This document shows positions 1 through 10,470 of a DNA stretch of 64,000 nucleotides, piece by piece. The stretch's first letter is position 1; each line of letters opens with the position of its first letter. The position numbers were made by a program, and so were the translations under genes. This DNA is from Ophiostoma sp. CBS 140.51 (taxonomy: Eukaryota > Ascomycota > Sordariomycetes > Ophiostomatales > Ophiostomataceae): NCBI GenBank assembly GCA_029298735.1, contig JANSLP010000155.1:1-64000 (forward strand). Reading direction: 5' to 3'. The notes under the pieces were generated by a model. The model worked only from the letters and a program-made list of their open reading frames with translations, made no database searches and had not been told where the DNA came from.

Positions 1-247
1 GTGTTTGTGTTTGGCCTGGGGCCTTTCGTTGTTTTGTTGTTTTGCCATGTCTCTTCTTGAGAGAGCTTGGGCTCGGATTTGGACTGGGGTCCTGTTTTGA
101 TCGATGTACAAATGAAAATGAAATGAATTGAATTCTGTCTGAAGTATTGCCCATAAAGTTCCTGGGCACTTCACTTACAGCATCTTAACATGGTGACCCC
201 GCTGGAAATCTTTTTAAACCACTAGCCTTTAGCGCCTCCCACCACCT
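1..247. other. 3' flank of the first MFS gene
   Basis: No gene is visible. The stretch lies downstream of the stop codon of the minus-strand transporter and probably holds its 3' untranslated region. Short reading frames here overlap the transporter and show no family features. Confidence 0.5.
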
Positions 248-1948
248 CTACTGACGCTTCTTCCAAAAGGCAAGTATGCCCTCGCGGTTGCGAATGGCCT
301 CGCCCTTGAGCATGAACGGGAGGATGCACAGCGGGAAGAAAATAACGGGAATCAGTGCGTAAACAATGTAGGGCACCTTGGCACCACCGTCCTTGGCAAT
401 CCAGAGGGGAGTGAAGAAGGGAGGCGGAAAGCACATCAGGTTCAAAAAGAACTGGAAGACAATGGTGCACTCTACAGCGCGGTCGCGGTAGCACTCGGTC
501 ATGTAGGCGAGTAGCACAGTAACGACAATTTCCTGGCCAAACACAAAGAGGCCGAGACCGACGAGAGGGGCAGCCCACTGCGAGGTCTTGACATACTCGA
601 GGGTGAAGCCATAGATGAGAAGGCCAGCAAAAGTGGTAAAGAGGCCCGACAAGAAGAGTTTGAGCAGCTTCTCAGGGACCCACTCGACACTGCTGCGCAG
701 ATTCCGCCGGACGACCAAGTCACAGAGCGGTCCGGCACAGACTTCGCCCAGAGCGGAGCCAATCAGACCGGCAAAGAAACAGTAGCCGACCTGAGCGACG
801 GTAAAATCGAAACGCGTGCCTGAGCCAAAGTTGAGACTGAGCCCAGCCGTGTTGGCCACTTCCGTCATGATGCAGGTCGAGGCCCAGAAGCATGGCAAAA
901 CAACAGCCGGGTAGGCAAACATGGAAAAGGGCATGCGGAACGTGGCGCCCCATGTTTCACCGGGTGTAGGCGTGGGCGTACGGAAACCTAGACGGCGGTA
1001 CAGCGTCTTCTTTTGCTCGGGGGTCTCGGCCGCGGCCACGTCCTTGTCATAAATGGTCTCGGGCACCAACAAAAACTGCAGCACCAGCTGGACGGCATAA
1101 CAAACGGCGGCAATGTACATGGCCCAGCGCCAGCCGAGATGCTTATTTTGCTGAATGGCACCGCCAGCGACACCGCCGACGTACGGAGCCACGACAAAGA
1201 GCATACCATTCAAACCGAGACGGGTGCCCTTTTCGTGCAAAAAGAACATGTCGGAAATCGCAGCCGTGCTAATACAGAGACCTGCACTGCCGCCAAAGCC
1301 CATGAGCATGCGGCAGCCCAGCGCCTGCGAGTACGACTGGGCTCGACCGACGCCAATGGCTGCCAAAAGGGCAATCAAGTGGCTGAAGAGCAAAACGGGA
1401 CGACGACCAAGACGGTGGCTTAGCGGGATCCAGAGGAACGGAGCGAACGCGTAGAGAACCGAGGGCGCGGAACCAATGTAAGACGCTGTCGATGCAGCCG
1501 TGCCGAATTGGGCGGCCAGCGTGTGGGCTCCAGGGGCCTAGCTCGTTAGACGACACTCAAAACAAACGAATAAACCCAAGTTTTGAAATCTGGGGTACGC
1601 ACAATGACGGTATTCGAGAACTTGATGATCAAGGACTCCATGGCCAGCACGACGAGTGCCGCGTGTTTGCGGAGAGGGCTCCAGTTCTGTGGGTTTGCAG
1701 GGCACGTTGTTAGTCCTCCGGATCTCTGGCTCCGCGAACATTGTTGCCTTCGACACCCTTTAAGTGGTGCAATAAACGCGGAGTGGTCTTACCAGCGGGT
1801 CTTCCGGGTCATCACTGGGCTGTGGATGCAGTGGGATGCCGTCTTTGGTGGACTTGAGGTACGTGGTCTCCGGCTTGTCGTGCTTCTCGGAGCGGAAGTC
1901 CTCTGAGGAAGGCTGCTCTTGCACCTCCATGACTCCAGGCTGGCCCAT
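248..1948 (-). CDS. MFS transporter, DHA1-type drug/polyamine:H+ antiporter-like
   Basis: Membrane transporter of the major facilitator superfamily, 509 aa in three exons: 1793-1948, 1603-1686 and 248-1537 (156+84+1290 bp, in frame). Introns start GTAAGA and GTGCGT. The N-terminal 50 residues are hydrophilic and acidic. The second exon encodes the start of TM1 (NWSPLRKHAALVV). The third carries APGAHTLAAQFG, the loop 2-3 signature LSHRLGRRPVLL (G-R-R-P), then about ten more hydrophobic segments and a basic tail ending FWKKRQ. This arrangement, with a conserved N-W-S-x-x-R-K before TM1, fits fungal DHA1 exporters. The substrate cannot be told; drugs, polyamines or small organic ions are usual for the family. 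It shares an intergenic region with the divergent Zn2Cys6 factor starting at 2758, which might regulate it. Confidence 0.88.
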
Positions 1949-2757
1949 TTTGGTGATGGAGTTAAGGATGAAAAATAAAAAAACGAAAGTAGACCAAATT
2001 GAGGAATAGAGTGCTTTGAAAATTTGTGAGCACGCAATGTCTGCCTGACTACTCTTCTCTACACACAGATTACACAGACACGTCCTCCTTTATATTATCA
2101 TCGCCGTCCTCTGTTTTCCCCCGTGGTGTCTTCGCCGGCCTTGGCTCTTCGTCTGGCTTGCCCAGATAACTGGCACCTGAACCTGAACGACTCTCCAATA
2201 TTATTACCACATTCCCCGCTATCACAGGAGCTTAGCACAGCCCTGTCAAGCGCCTAGATACCCTAGAGACTTGCCGGCAAGCGCTGTAGACACGCTTCAA
2301 GTGGAGCGCGGGTTAACTGGCAGCCCGCGTTCGACAAAGTCTTATCACAAGACACCCAACAGAGCGGTCACAAAGGGTTCTCAAAATAACACTAAAATCA
2401 TTAGAGGCGATAAACGTTGAGAAAAAGATGGGTCAAAGATTGACCAAGACAAACAGAAGACGAACAAAAGACTCCTTTCCACTCTCTCATATCAACGGCA
2501 GCCAGGCAAGCTATCTCGCGTGGCGATTGATATATGGGATCCCCCTCTTCCGACCCTCCAACTTGGCTTTCTGCAATCTACAACAACAACAACCTGCAAT
2601 CTAAACGACAACTTGGTAATCCGAATCTGGGGAAACAGGGGACTGATGTTGTCCCAATCGACCAGGTGGGTTCACCTGCTTTGAACTCATTCACACGACT
2701 CTTTCCTCTCGTCGACCCTCACTACACGCACCACCTATCACCACCACAACCGCCAAC
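1949..2757. promoter_or_regulatory. Bidirectional promoter region, MFS / Zn2Cys6 factor
   Basis: An 809-bp intergenic stretch between divergent start codons. It contains a TATA-like box for the transporter (separate entry) and a CA-rich leader with CACCACCTATCACCACCACA just before the factor's start. No coding potential was recognised. Confidence 0.5.
2087..2094 (-). promoter_or_regulatory. TATA-like box of the MFS gene
   Basis: On the minus strand the sequence reads TATAAAGG, about 140 bp upstream of the ATG at 1948. Spacing fits a TATA element with a roughly 100-nt leader. No start-site evidence is available. Confidence 0.4.
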
Positions 2758-5538
2758 ATGAGCACCGTCAGCTCAACTCCCTCCACCTCCACCAACCGCA
2801 AGAGCCGGCGCGTGCCCGCCGAGCTGCGGCAGCGCACCGAGAACAGCTGCGACCGCTGCAAGACACGCAAACACAAGTGCCGTCGCATGCCGGGCGCCGG
2901 CGCCGAGTCGGACCGGTGCTACCACTGTGTCAAGTATGGCTACGAATGCACGGTGACAAAGCCGCGCAAACCTCGTCTGCCACCCGCTGCCGCGGCGGCA
3001 GCAGCAGCGACCGCCGCTGCCAGTGTACTTGTGGATGCATACAGTGCCCGCATGGAGGCGATGGAGGAACTGATTAAAGGTCTTGTGCCGGAAGCCGATG
3101 TGACAAGTTTGGAGAGTCTGTACCGAGTCGGCAAAGAGCTGGGCATACCGATATCGTCAGAGTCGACACACCGGCCAGAAGGCACGGCAACCCAAGACCA
3201 GGACACGTCCAGTCCTGCGACAACATCGCCAGCAAACAATACCAACAACACGTCAGCTACAGAGCAGCCTGGCATGGATGGAGCAAGATCGTTGACCGGG
3301 TCTCGTCCTCTTCCAAACTCCGTCACACGAGCATCTTATGCATCCCCGCCACCATCATCACCAGCTACCTCGTCCACATCCAGCAACCAAAGTGAAGCTC
3401 TGGTTCAAGATCGACAAGGCCAACAGCAGTACATTGGCCAGGCCAGTTCATACTATTTTCAGATCCATCTGCAGACTTTGGTTGGCGGTGGACATCGAGC
3501 CGATGCTGGCCAGATGCAGCTGTTTGGTCCCAACCCAGTCGACAAGAAGGACCTTCTCCTGCGCCAGCATGGGGCGACTACACATGCCATCAGCGATGTC
3601 ACAGAATCTCCAGAGGTCATTGAAGAGGAGACTGTTGCCGATCTTCGACCACCGACAACCGGTGCTAGACGACTGTCCTCTGGCACTTATGGCGCCGTCC
3701 AACCAGCAGCAACTTCTGCTGTTATGGCTGGCTTGGAACTGCTGTCTGGACCGCAATCAGCCGAAGTCATGTCGAGCGTGAACGCCTTCTTTGAGCACGT
3801 AAACACCGACTTTCCTGTGCTTCACGAGGCCACTTTCCTCGAGACATTGGAGTCCAACATGAAGTCAGCACAAGGGTCAGGCACATGCGTTAACCGTGTC
3901 TGGCTATGCACATTGTACTGTGTCATGATTCTTGGCCGACTACATGTGATGCCCATTTCGACGTCCCACACGGAATCTGAAGAAGACCCCGACGAGTTGT
4001 GGCTATGGGCTCAGATCGAAGCACTGCTGCCAACCGTCCTCTTTACAACGAGTCTTGCATCTATCCAAGCACTTCTTCTTGCCAGCCTGCACCTCCATAA
4101 CACCAACTCACGGGATGTCTGCTGGACGCTGACAGGAGCTGCCCTCCGGCTGGGCTACGCCATTGGCCTGCACCGCCCAGGTCTTGTTGACAGTGATACA
4201 ACAGCAGCCGCTCCACCTTTACTCCGTGCCATGCGCAAGACTATCTGGTGGACACTATATGCTTTTGAACAGTTGCAAGTATCGTCACATGATCGGCCAA
4301 GTGCAGTCGGCAGTCGCCATGTCCAACCTCTACCTGCAACAGGCACAAGCGGATACGGCCATGTCGAGCACGCTAGTCGATTGATCTTGCTCTTGGGCCG
4401 AGCCAACGCTATGCCGGAGACGGTCCGCACCAACTATGGCGGACCGTTGGCACCAGCCGTTGCCCTTTTGCGCGACCTGACACGGTGGCATGCGGCACTT
4501 CCGGCCCACCTTTCTGTTGATGCCGTTCAATACGCCCCGCCTGGTATCCAGCGTGCGACCCTCATGCTGCACATCCAATACCACTACATTGTGTGCCTTG
4601 TGGCAAGACATGCGCTGCTGTCTCGTTACACGGCGATGCAAAACGGTGGACCAAAGTCGACCTCTGGATTCGGTGAAGGAACCAAAACGAGCGATAGCAC
4701 TACACTTACTTTGACGAGTCCCTGCTCTGCCACAGTCATTGCCGACGCCTGTCAAGACTCTGGCCGCGAGGCGATTGTACTCCTCCTCCGGCTTGTCGAA
4801 CTTGATCAGTTCAATGCAAGGACAGGTCTCGATGTATACTACCTCTACTCGGCCACGCTCGTCCTGGTGCTGAGTCTCATCTGTGATACTGCTCAACGCA
4901 AATCGAGTGCTGCCACCGAGACTCGCATCCTGTTTCAAAAGTGTGCCGACCTCGCACGCCAGCATCGCGACAACCATCAGACTCCAGGCACGATGCGGAG
5001 ATGGCTCAGCATTATTGGTGATTTGCATGGTGGCGTGGTCTCAAAAACCGGCGGGCCGCCTTTCACGGCTGATGCATCACAGAGAAGGACATCACAGAGT
5101 GGAAGACGAAGCACGAGGATGGCGAACCAACAGAGCCATGATCTCACCCTCCGTCGTGTACAACTCCCACAATCATCCCTAGCGTCTGCTTCTCATCTTC
5201 CACAACAACTACGACGAAACATGCCAATAATCGGTCAGATACTTCCTGGACCGTATGAGGGAAGCCCAGTCTTCATCCCTCCGACTCCTGATGTACAGCA
5301 GACACCTGCTACACTGGCATCAGAACTGGCACTCGACGTGGCTGCATTTACCGAGGGCATGTACGACGGCCGGGCCGACTTTACCAACCCGCCGGCGATT
5401 CCGCCTTTGGTCTTGGAGTTCTTCAACACTAGCACAGCTAACAGCACGTTGGACAACACATTTGGTACGGGACCAACAGACTGGAGTTTTGATTACTACA
5501 TGTCCACAGATGACGCACAGAATATACCGTCATGGTAG
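2758..5538 (+). CDS. Zn2Cys6 fungal-specific transcription factor (926 aa)
   Basis: Intronless nuclear regulator. The binuclear zinc cluster sits near residues 30-62 with spacing CX2CX6C, a long 12-residue linker, then CX2CX6C, flanked by basic residues (NRKSRR before, KPRKPR after). An alanine tract (residues about 80-93) follows. A coil-like segment near residues 100-130 (MEAMEELIKGLVPE) may dimerise. The fungal-specific middle homology region is recognisable around residues 330-560 (FFEHVNTDFPVLHEATFLE; GAALRLGYAIGLHRPG; RKTIWWTLYAFEQ). The long C-terminal part is rich in S, T, Q and P, as in activation domains, and ends in an acidic/aromatic patch (DWSFDYYMSTDDAQNIPSW). The ATG follows a CA-rich leader and precedes the cluster by about 30 residues. 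The target pathway is unknown; the adjacent divergent transporter is the obvious candidate. Confidence 0.9.
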   Translation: MSTVSSTPSTSTNRKSRRVPAELRQRTENSCDRCKTRKHKCRRMPGAGAESDRCYHCVKYGYECTVTKPRKPRLPPAAAAAAAATAAASVLVDAYSARMEAMEELIKGLVPEADVTSLESLYRVGKELGIPISSESTHRPEGTATQDQDTSSPATTSPANNTNNTSATEQPGMDGARSLTGSRPLPNSVTRASYASPPPSSPATSSTSSNQSEALVQDRQGQQQYIGQASSYYFQIHLQTLVGGGHRADAGQMQLFGPNPVDKKDLLLRQHGATTHAISDVTESPEVIEEETVADLRPPTTGARRLSSGTYGAVQPAATSAVMAGLELLSGPQSAEVMSSVNAFFEHVNTDFPVLHEATFLETLESNMKSAQGSGTCVNRVWLCTLYCVMILGRLHVMPISTSHTESEEDPDELWLWAQIEALLPTVLFTTSLASIQALLLASLHLHNTNSRDVCWTLTGAALRLGYAIGLHRPGLVDSDTTAAAPPLLRAMRKTIWWTLYAFEQLQVSSHDRPSAVGSRHVQPLPATGTSGYGHVEHASRLILLLGRANAMPETVRTNYGGPLAPAVALLRDLTRWHAALPAHLSVDAVQYAPPGIQRATLMLHIQYHYIVCLVARHALLSRYTAMQNGGPKSTSGFGEGTKTSDSTTLTLTSPCSATVIADACQDSGREAIVLLLRLVELDQFNARTGLDVYYLYSATLVLVLSLICDTAQRKSSAATETRILFQKCADLARQHRDNHQTPGTMRRWLSIIGDLHGGVVSKTGGPPFTADASQRRTSQSGRRSTRMANQQSHDLTLRRVQLPQSSLASASHLPQQLRRNMPIIGQILPGPYEGSPVFIPPTPDVQQTPATLASELALDVAAFTEGMYDGRADFTNPPAIPPLVLEFFNTSTANSTLDNTFGTGPTDWSFDYYMSTDDAQNIPSW

Positions 5539-5625
5539 TCACACAACTAATAGATAAAAAATGAACTTATGACTGTGATGCTATCTACTTATTTCCTCCC
5601 GTCGTCAAAAATGCATCTAACCCAC

Positions 5626-6585
5626 TTACTTGGCAGCCTGAGCAGCAGCCACTTTCTTGGCGTACGCAACAATGGCCGGCACATCCTCCAAAAGGGTAAC
5701 GTGCGTTGGCTTCCAGCCCAGCGCGTCCTGCGTAATCTGGCTCGACACCACATTGTCCACCGAGCTCGGGTGCGCGAACCAGCTGAAGTGCGCAGCCGCC
5801 GCCTCGCCCTCGAGACTCTCGATGGGCAGGCCCAGCTCCTTGCCAATAGCCGTAGCCAGCTCCTTGACCACGACGCCCTGCTCGGCATTGGCGTGGAAGA
5901 CGGAGCCAGGGGTAGCCTTTTCAGCTGCCAGACGGTAAAGCAGGGCCGCATCGTCGCGGTGGCCGGCGGACCACTTGTTCAGGCCGTCGCCGACATACGC
6001 AGACTTGCCCGTCTGGATGGCAATGTTGGCCAAGTGGCCGGCGAAACCCGAGACACCATCAGCACCGTGGGTCACGGGCGGCAGACGCACGACGCTGACA
6101 CGCAGGCCACCGTTTTCCGTCTTGGCAAAGTCGAGGCAGACCTGCTCCGAGGGGCCACGCGCCTGGGCCATCGGGTTGGTCAGCTGGATGGGGCTCGCCT
6201 CATTCAGAACGACGCCGCGCACGCCCGTGCTGGTGAGCATGGTGCCCGAGGTGACCACGAGAGAGCGCTGGTTGCCGCCGCCAGCCTTGACCAGGCCCTT
6301 GCCAAGGGCCGTAATGGCCGCCCTGTCTGTGGCACAGGCCTCGACAAACTTGGAAAAGTCGTGGACAAAGGCCAAGTGGATGGCAGCGTCCGCCGTGGCA
6401 GCCGTCGACTCGAGAAGAGCGACGTCCTCAATGGTGCCGTGAAGGGGCTCAGCGCCCAGTGCCTTGAGTTTCTCGACACCCGACTCGCTGCGGCTGAGGC
6501 CAACGACCGTGTGGCCAGCCGACAAAAATTCCTTGACGACGGCCGTGCCGACAAAGCCAGTAGCACCAGTAACAAATACACGCAT
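5626..6585 (-). CDS. Extended SDR, NAD-dependent epimerase/dehydratase family
   Basis: Single-exon soluble oxidoreductase, 319 aa. The N-terminus begins directly with the Rossmann motif VTGATGFVG (residues 5-13, TGxxGxxG of extended/atypical SDRs), followed by the SRSESG turn that would contact the cofactor adenine side and by a D/E-containing second strand (GTIEDVALL). The middle has the strand IHLAFVHDF, then SLVVTSGTM. There is no clear YxxxK pair, so this looks like the atypical SDR subgroup (YwnB/NmrA-like or divergent epimerases), in which catalytic residues vary. The C-terminal region holds a substrate domain with HFSWFAHPSSVDN. Substrate unknown. It converges on the upstream Zn2Cys6 gene, with 87 bp between stops, and has its own TATA box. 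Confidence 0.85.
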   Translation of the reverse strand: MRVFVTGATGFVGTAVVKEFLSAGHTVVGLSRSESGVEKLKALGAEPLHGTIEDVALLESTAATADAAIHLAFVHDFSKFVEACATDRAAITALGKGLVKAGGGNQRSLVVTSGTMLTSTGVRGVVLNEASPIQLTNPMAQARGPSEQVCLDFAKTENGGLRVSVVRLPPVTHGADGVSGFAGHLANIAIQTGKSAYVGDGLNKWSAGHRDDAALLYRLAAEKATPGSVFHANAEQGVVVKELATAIGKELGLPIESLEGEAAAAHFSWFAHPSSVDNVVSSQITQDALGWKPTHVTLLEDVPAIVAYAKKVAAAQAAK

Positions 6586-7208
6586 TGTGAAGGTAGTGAA
6601 TAAATAATTTTGATTTTTGAAGGTGGGAAAGAGTGTTTTTGAAAGGAGATGTCAAGATTGAGTGATGAAGATGAGGATGATTTAGAAGTAGTTTTATTTC
6701 TCTACAAACGACAACTTCTCGTCCTTTTATATACATTTCCATCTTCACTCATCGGGTCCTCTAAGTAACCCGCTGCCCGTCAATGTCTTTCAAACGCATC
6801 TTTGTTTGAAACCCGGAGAGATATTTTGTGTGGTGATGGTATCGATGGATCGAATGGATTCCGCATAAGTGACATCGTCGTCGCCTTTGTCGTTAAAGTG
6901 GGTCCACAGGGTCCTTTCTGGTCCTTCTTTTATCCTTCCATTGACCAATGACAGGCGGCTGGACCCGAGATGAGGAAAGAGGATGGGTCCAGCAGGAATT
7001 CCGAGCAACAACTCCACTCCAAGCCCGGGGCTTCGAGGCTTGGCTCCGGACTTTACCAGCCCAAAAGTACGGAATTAGTGATGAACGTCGGACGGCTGAA
7101 TATGACAAGCAAAAGAAGTGCATTTCAAACGTATGACCATACACGGCGTGTCTTTCTCCCTCAATCAACTACCACACGAGCGAAAGTCGAGAGTTGAGCC
7201 CACATACA
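6586..7208. promoter_or_regulatory. Bidirectional promoter, SDR / Zn2Cys6 factor
   Basis: A 623-bp spacer between divergent starts. It contains the TATA box at 6724-6733 for the SDR gene. Nothing else recognisable; small reading frames here lack family features. Confidence 0.45.
6724..6733 (-). promoter_or_regulatory. TATA box of the SDR gene
   Basis: Minus strand reads TATATAAAAG, a near-perfect TATA consensus, about 140 bp upstream of the ATG at 6585. Confidence 0.5.
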
Positions 7209-8599
7209 ATGACGACAGTTGCAACTCGGACAGATACAGCGCTGCACGCCCGGCGCAAGTCCCGATTTGGCTGTCGCAACTGCAAACTGCGCAAGGTCAA
7301 GGTTTGTCAGCCCGTTTTTGTCGGCACATACCAGCACCGTTCCCCGACGAGTACTGTGATGGATGAATGGCTAACAGTTGTCTCTAGTGCGACGAGACAC
7401 GCCCTTACTGCACGAAATGCAACAAGTACGGTGTCCTCTGCAACTTCTCGTTGACGGTACCCGACCTGCAGCCCATCTCCGAGAAGAGCCAAGGCCTGTC
7501 CAGGCAGCCAATGTCCAAGACGGACAAGAAGGAGACAATCGCGTCTAAAAACAGCCTCGCACTGCAACGCTACCGTCGACAGTCTCCACCCATCCAGAGC
7601 ACGTTGAACAACAGCATCTGGTCCAGCGATGGCCAGACGCAGTACATGCTCGATAACCAGGACTGGATTTTGTTCACCAAGTTTCGCAACCGCACAGTCC
7701 ACTCCCTCGGCGGAAAGTCCATGGTCGACATTTACGAGAACTGCATGCTAGAGAAGTGCTTTACACATCCGTTCCTGATGCACGGTACACTCGCTGTTGC
7801 TGCCGTCCATGACCGCTACCTCAGTGATCTGCAAAACACGGATCTCGTCAAATGGACAGAGGGACTCACTGTCCGAGAATCCTTCCATGTGTCTCAATGC
7901 ACATCCCTCTTCAATGACTGGCTCAGCCAACCCATGACTGAGGACCGCAAGGATCCCATCTGGTCGGGTGCCGGCAGCCTGTCCATCCTTACATTTGCAT
8001 CCACGACAGCCAAAAGGCCAGAAGAAGCTTGGCCACTAGGTCCACCAGACCCATTGTCCGACCTGGAGTGGTTGAGACTTGGTGCTGGAAAAATGACCCT
8101 TTGGCACATGGTCAACCCCATGCGTGAAGGCAGTGTCTTCCGACCAATGTTCCAGTTGCTTGGCGATCTTCGAGGACAAACGATGCCTGCGACAAAACAG
8201 GGTACAGAGGGTCTGCTGCCGGAGTTGGCCCAGATATGTGATATCAACGAGGACTCAGCGGCCGAGACAAACCCTTACTTCACCGTGGCCCATGCTCTGT
8301 CACGACTATTGCCGCTGTCATACAACGAGGCGTCATTGGGCAAGATTTTAATGGTGGCTGGCAAGATGCACGATGCCTTCGAAGTTCTGCTACACCAAAG
8401 AGACCCAGTGGCGCTTCTACTTCTCTGTTTATGGTACGCCAAGGCGCGAGAATGCAAGTGGTGGATCAACTTTCGGACCCGACATGAGATACCGGCCATC
8501 TGCCAGTACCTCAATGAGTGGCACGGAGACAAGGTCGCTATCCATAGTTTATTACAACAGTTTGGAGTCACAGAAGGAGGGCGTGTACGATCAACGTGA
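7209..8599 (+). CDS. Zn2Cys6 transcription factor, sterol-uptake-regulator (Upc2)-like architecture
   Basis: Regulator of 434 aa in two exons, 7209-7301 and 7388-8599. The 86-bp intron (GTTTGT...CTCTAG) cuts the zinc cluster itself between the third-cysteine lysine and the cysteine, so the complete CX2CX6CX6CX2CX6C motif (CRNCKLRKVK / CDETRPYCTKC...) appears only after splicing. The N-terminal placement of the cluster after HARRKSRFGC, the short linker and a compact all-helical remainder without the long middle homology region resemble the Upc2/Ecm22 group of fungal regulators; this is family resemblance, not proof of sterol control. Its stop lies 29 bp from the natural stop of the convergent broken hydrolase gene. 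Candidate regulator of the neighbouring monooxygenase group. Confidence 0.82.
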
Positions 8600-8627
8600 T
8601 CGCGAAGGAGAAATAGAAAATGAAATT

Positions 8628-10013
8628 TATGATATACTTTCCAAAGCAACCTTGATTGCTTCCATGATGGCATACTTGCCTGGCTGAGCTTCTCTGTCCC
8701 GATGCCACGTTGAGCTGAATGCTGCCACCGCGATCTGTTTCTTTGGTGCAACAAACAGAATCTGCTCATCCTGTCCGAGCATAAAGTAGCTATCGATTCC
8801 GTCTAGGTGGATCCACTCTTTTGTTGAGTTGTCAGTTTCCCTTTGATTGATGTGGAAGTAATATCCGTAAGGATAGTCGTCCGTCTTAGTCTGTTGAGAA
8901 GTGGCCTCCGCAAGGTACGCTTATGGGACGTTTTGCCGCCCGTTGTATTGCCCGTTGTGCAGAAGCATCTGGCCAAGCTTCAAAAAGTCTGGCAATATCA
9001 GCCCTATGCCGCCGGCTGCTAATACGGGAGACACATAGGGCCGGTCTGTGCGTGTCGGTATATCAGTCTACGTGACACGGGTGATGTCCATCGGTGCAAA
9101 CAAATGTTGGTTGGCAAACTCAACAAGTGGAATGCCGCTAGTCCGTTCGATCAAACAGCCAATGAGTGACGGCATACCATTGTCGTAGTTGTATGGAGCA
9201 CCAAGTGAAGCAACCAGTTGCCATCCCAGCACGAGCTGCTCGATATCGGTGGTCTTGCGCATCCTTGTCAATGTGCTCAGTGTCGGCCGTCATGGACAGA
9301 ACATGTCGCACCAGCATGGGTAGCTTGTCGTCGTCGCTGCTCCATTTTGACTTGACGCCGGCAAAGTAGTCGACAATCTTGTCGCCCAACCCAAACAGAC
9401 CCTGCTCAATGGCAATCCTCGCCAGAAGTACCGTGATGGACTTTGTGCAGGACGAGATGATGTGCAGCGCATCCGCCGCCATGTCGCCAAAATATTCTTC
9501 GAGGACAGTCTCTCCATCCTTGGAGATGGCGAGACCGTCAATGTGAAGTTTTGTCGGCATCAAGTTGGATGCAGAGAAGCTTGATTGTATGAGGTCGAGC
9601 AACTTGGTGGGCTTTGCGTTGGTCTTCTTTGTATCTTCTGCCACCATCTTCTCCAACGCCGTTGACCACGTCTCCAGAGCCGTCATGCTCTACCCGATCT
9701 GTGTCAATTTCAGAGAAGCTGCCCTTTCATCGCCGATTTCAAAGACGCCACTGGCCGTCACCACTTTTCTCGTGATCCAGTGTGGGAATGCTGCATCTAT
9801 AAAGCTGGCGGTGTTGTTCTCGGTGTGCAAAACAATTTTAATGTCTTTCGTCGGCGCGTGTGCATATTTTCTGTCGTTGTATCGCATTGTCCATTTTCCA
9901 GCTTCATCCTCTTCTTCTCGCTTGTGAATAGTGTCAAGATCAACCCTTTCGTCCCAGGGAAGCAGCGGGTCGGTGCTGTAGTAATTGCCCTGAAGTAAGT
10001 CTGTGAACGCCAT
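8628..10013 (-). pseudogene. Beta-lactamase-fold serine hydrolase (class C / esterase type), broken
   Basis: Relic of a beta-lactamase-related serine hydrolase of about 460 aa. Recognisable in order: an N-terminal part from the ATG at 10013; the nucleophile motif S-x-x-K as SSCTKSITVLLARIAIEQG; HVLSMTAD; YNYDNGMPSLIGCLIERTSG carrying the Y-x-N motif; PYVSPVLAAGGIGLILPDF; and a C-terminal part running to a natural-looking TAA at 8628-8630. The frame is interrupted by TAG at 9690-9692, TAG at 9068-9070, TAA at 8921-8923 and one frameshift near 9270-9310 (HVLSMTAD and LTRMRKTTDIEQL are in different frames). No splice sites remove the stops. Members of this family hydrolyse esters, lactones or beta-lactams. 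The adjacent monooxygenase makes esters or lactones, which suggests a lost partner enzyme. Confidence 0.85.
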
Positions 10014-10470
10014 TGCTGCTGCGTGTACATCAACAACGGTGATTGCATATTCAATCCAGGAAAACTATCTCCAACCCTATTTAACGAAAGTAGATATGAG
10101 GTGCTGATATGATATAGAAAACACAGCTACAATGCCGTTTGCATGTGCGGTGTTTGAATCACGCGTATCTTTACTCCGTACGTCGTAGACTTACCCTCAA
10201 TTACTGGGCGGCACTGATCGGCTTTCAACAATGGGCGCCATCGGGTTTGGGCCACGTTTATGGTACGCTGGATATGGAGCTGCGCCAGCTAGCACTAGCC
10301 GCTAAATTACAGTTAAGGTTATCTTTTGTTGATAAGTCGGCAATTGTTTTGAATGTTATTGGGGACAACTTTCAGACACATCGCACACAAAGTAATTGCA
10401 AATGATATCACAAAAGAATTTTTCGCAAAGCTATGTACAAACATCCAACTAGACTTTACGTTGGTATTCC
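10014..10470. other. Intergenic spacer
   Basis: About 460 bp between the start of the broken hydrolase and the stop of the monooxygenase. It holds one copy of the TACTCCGTAC motif (10172-10181) but no gene that I can support. Confidence 0.45.

Noticed and set aside
4330..5028. 232-codon minus-strand frame inside the first Zn2Cys6 gene
   Set aside because: Antisense to a conserved coding region, no motif.
5569..6603. 344-codon plus-strand frame opposite the SDR
   Set aside because: Antisense shadow; composition is biased (R, A, G-rich) and there is no recognisable domain.
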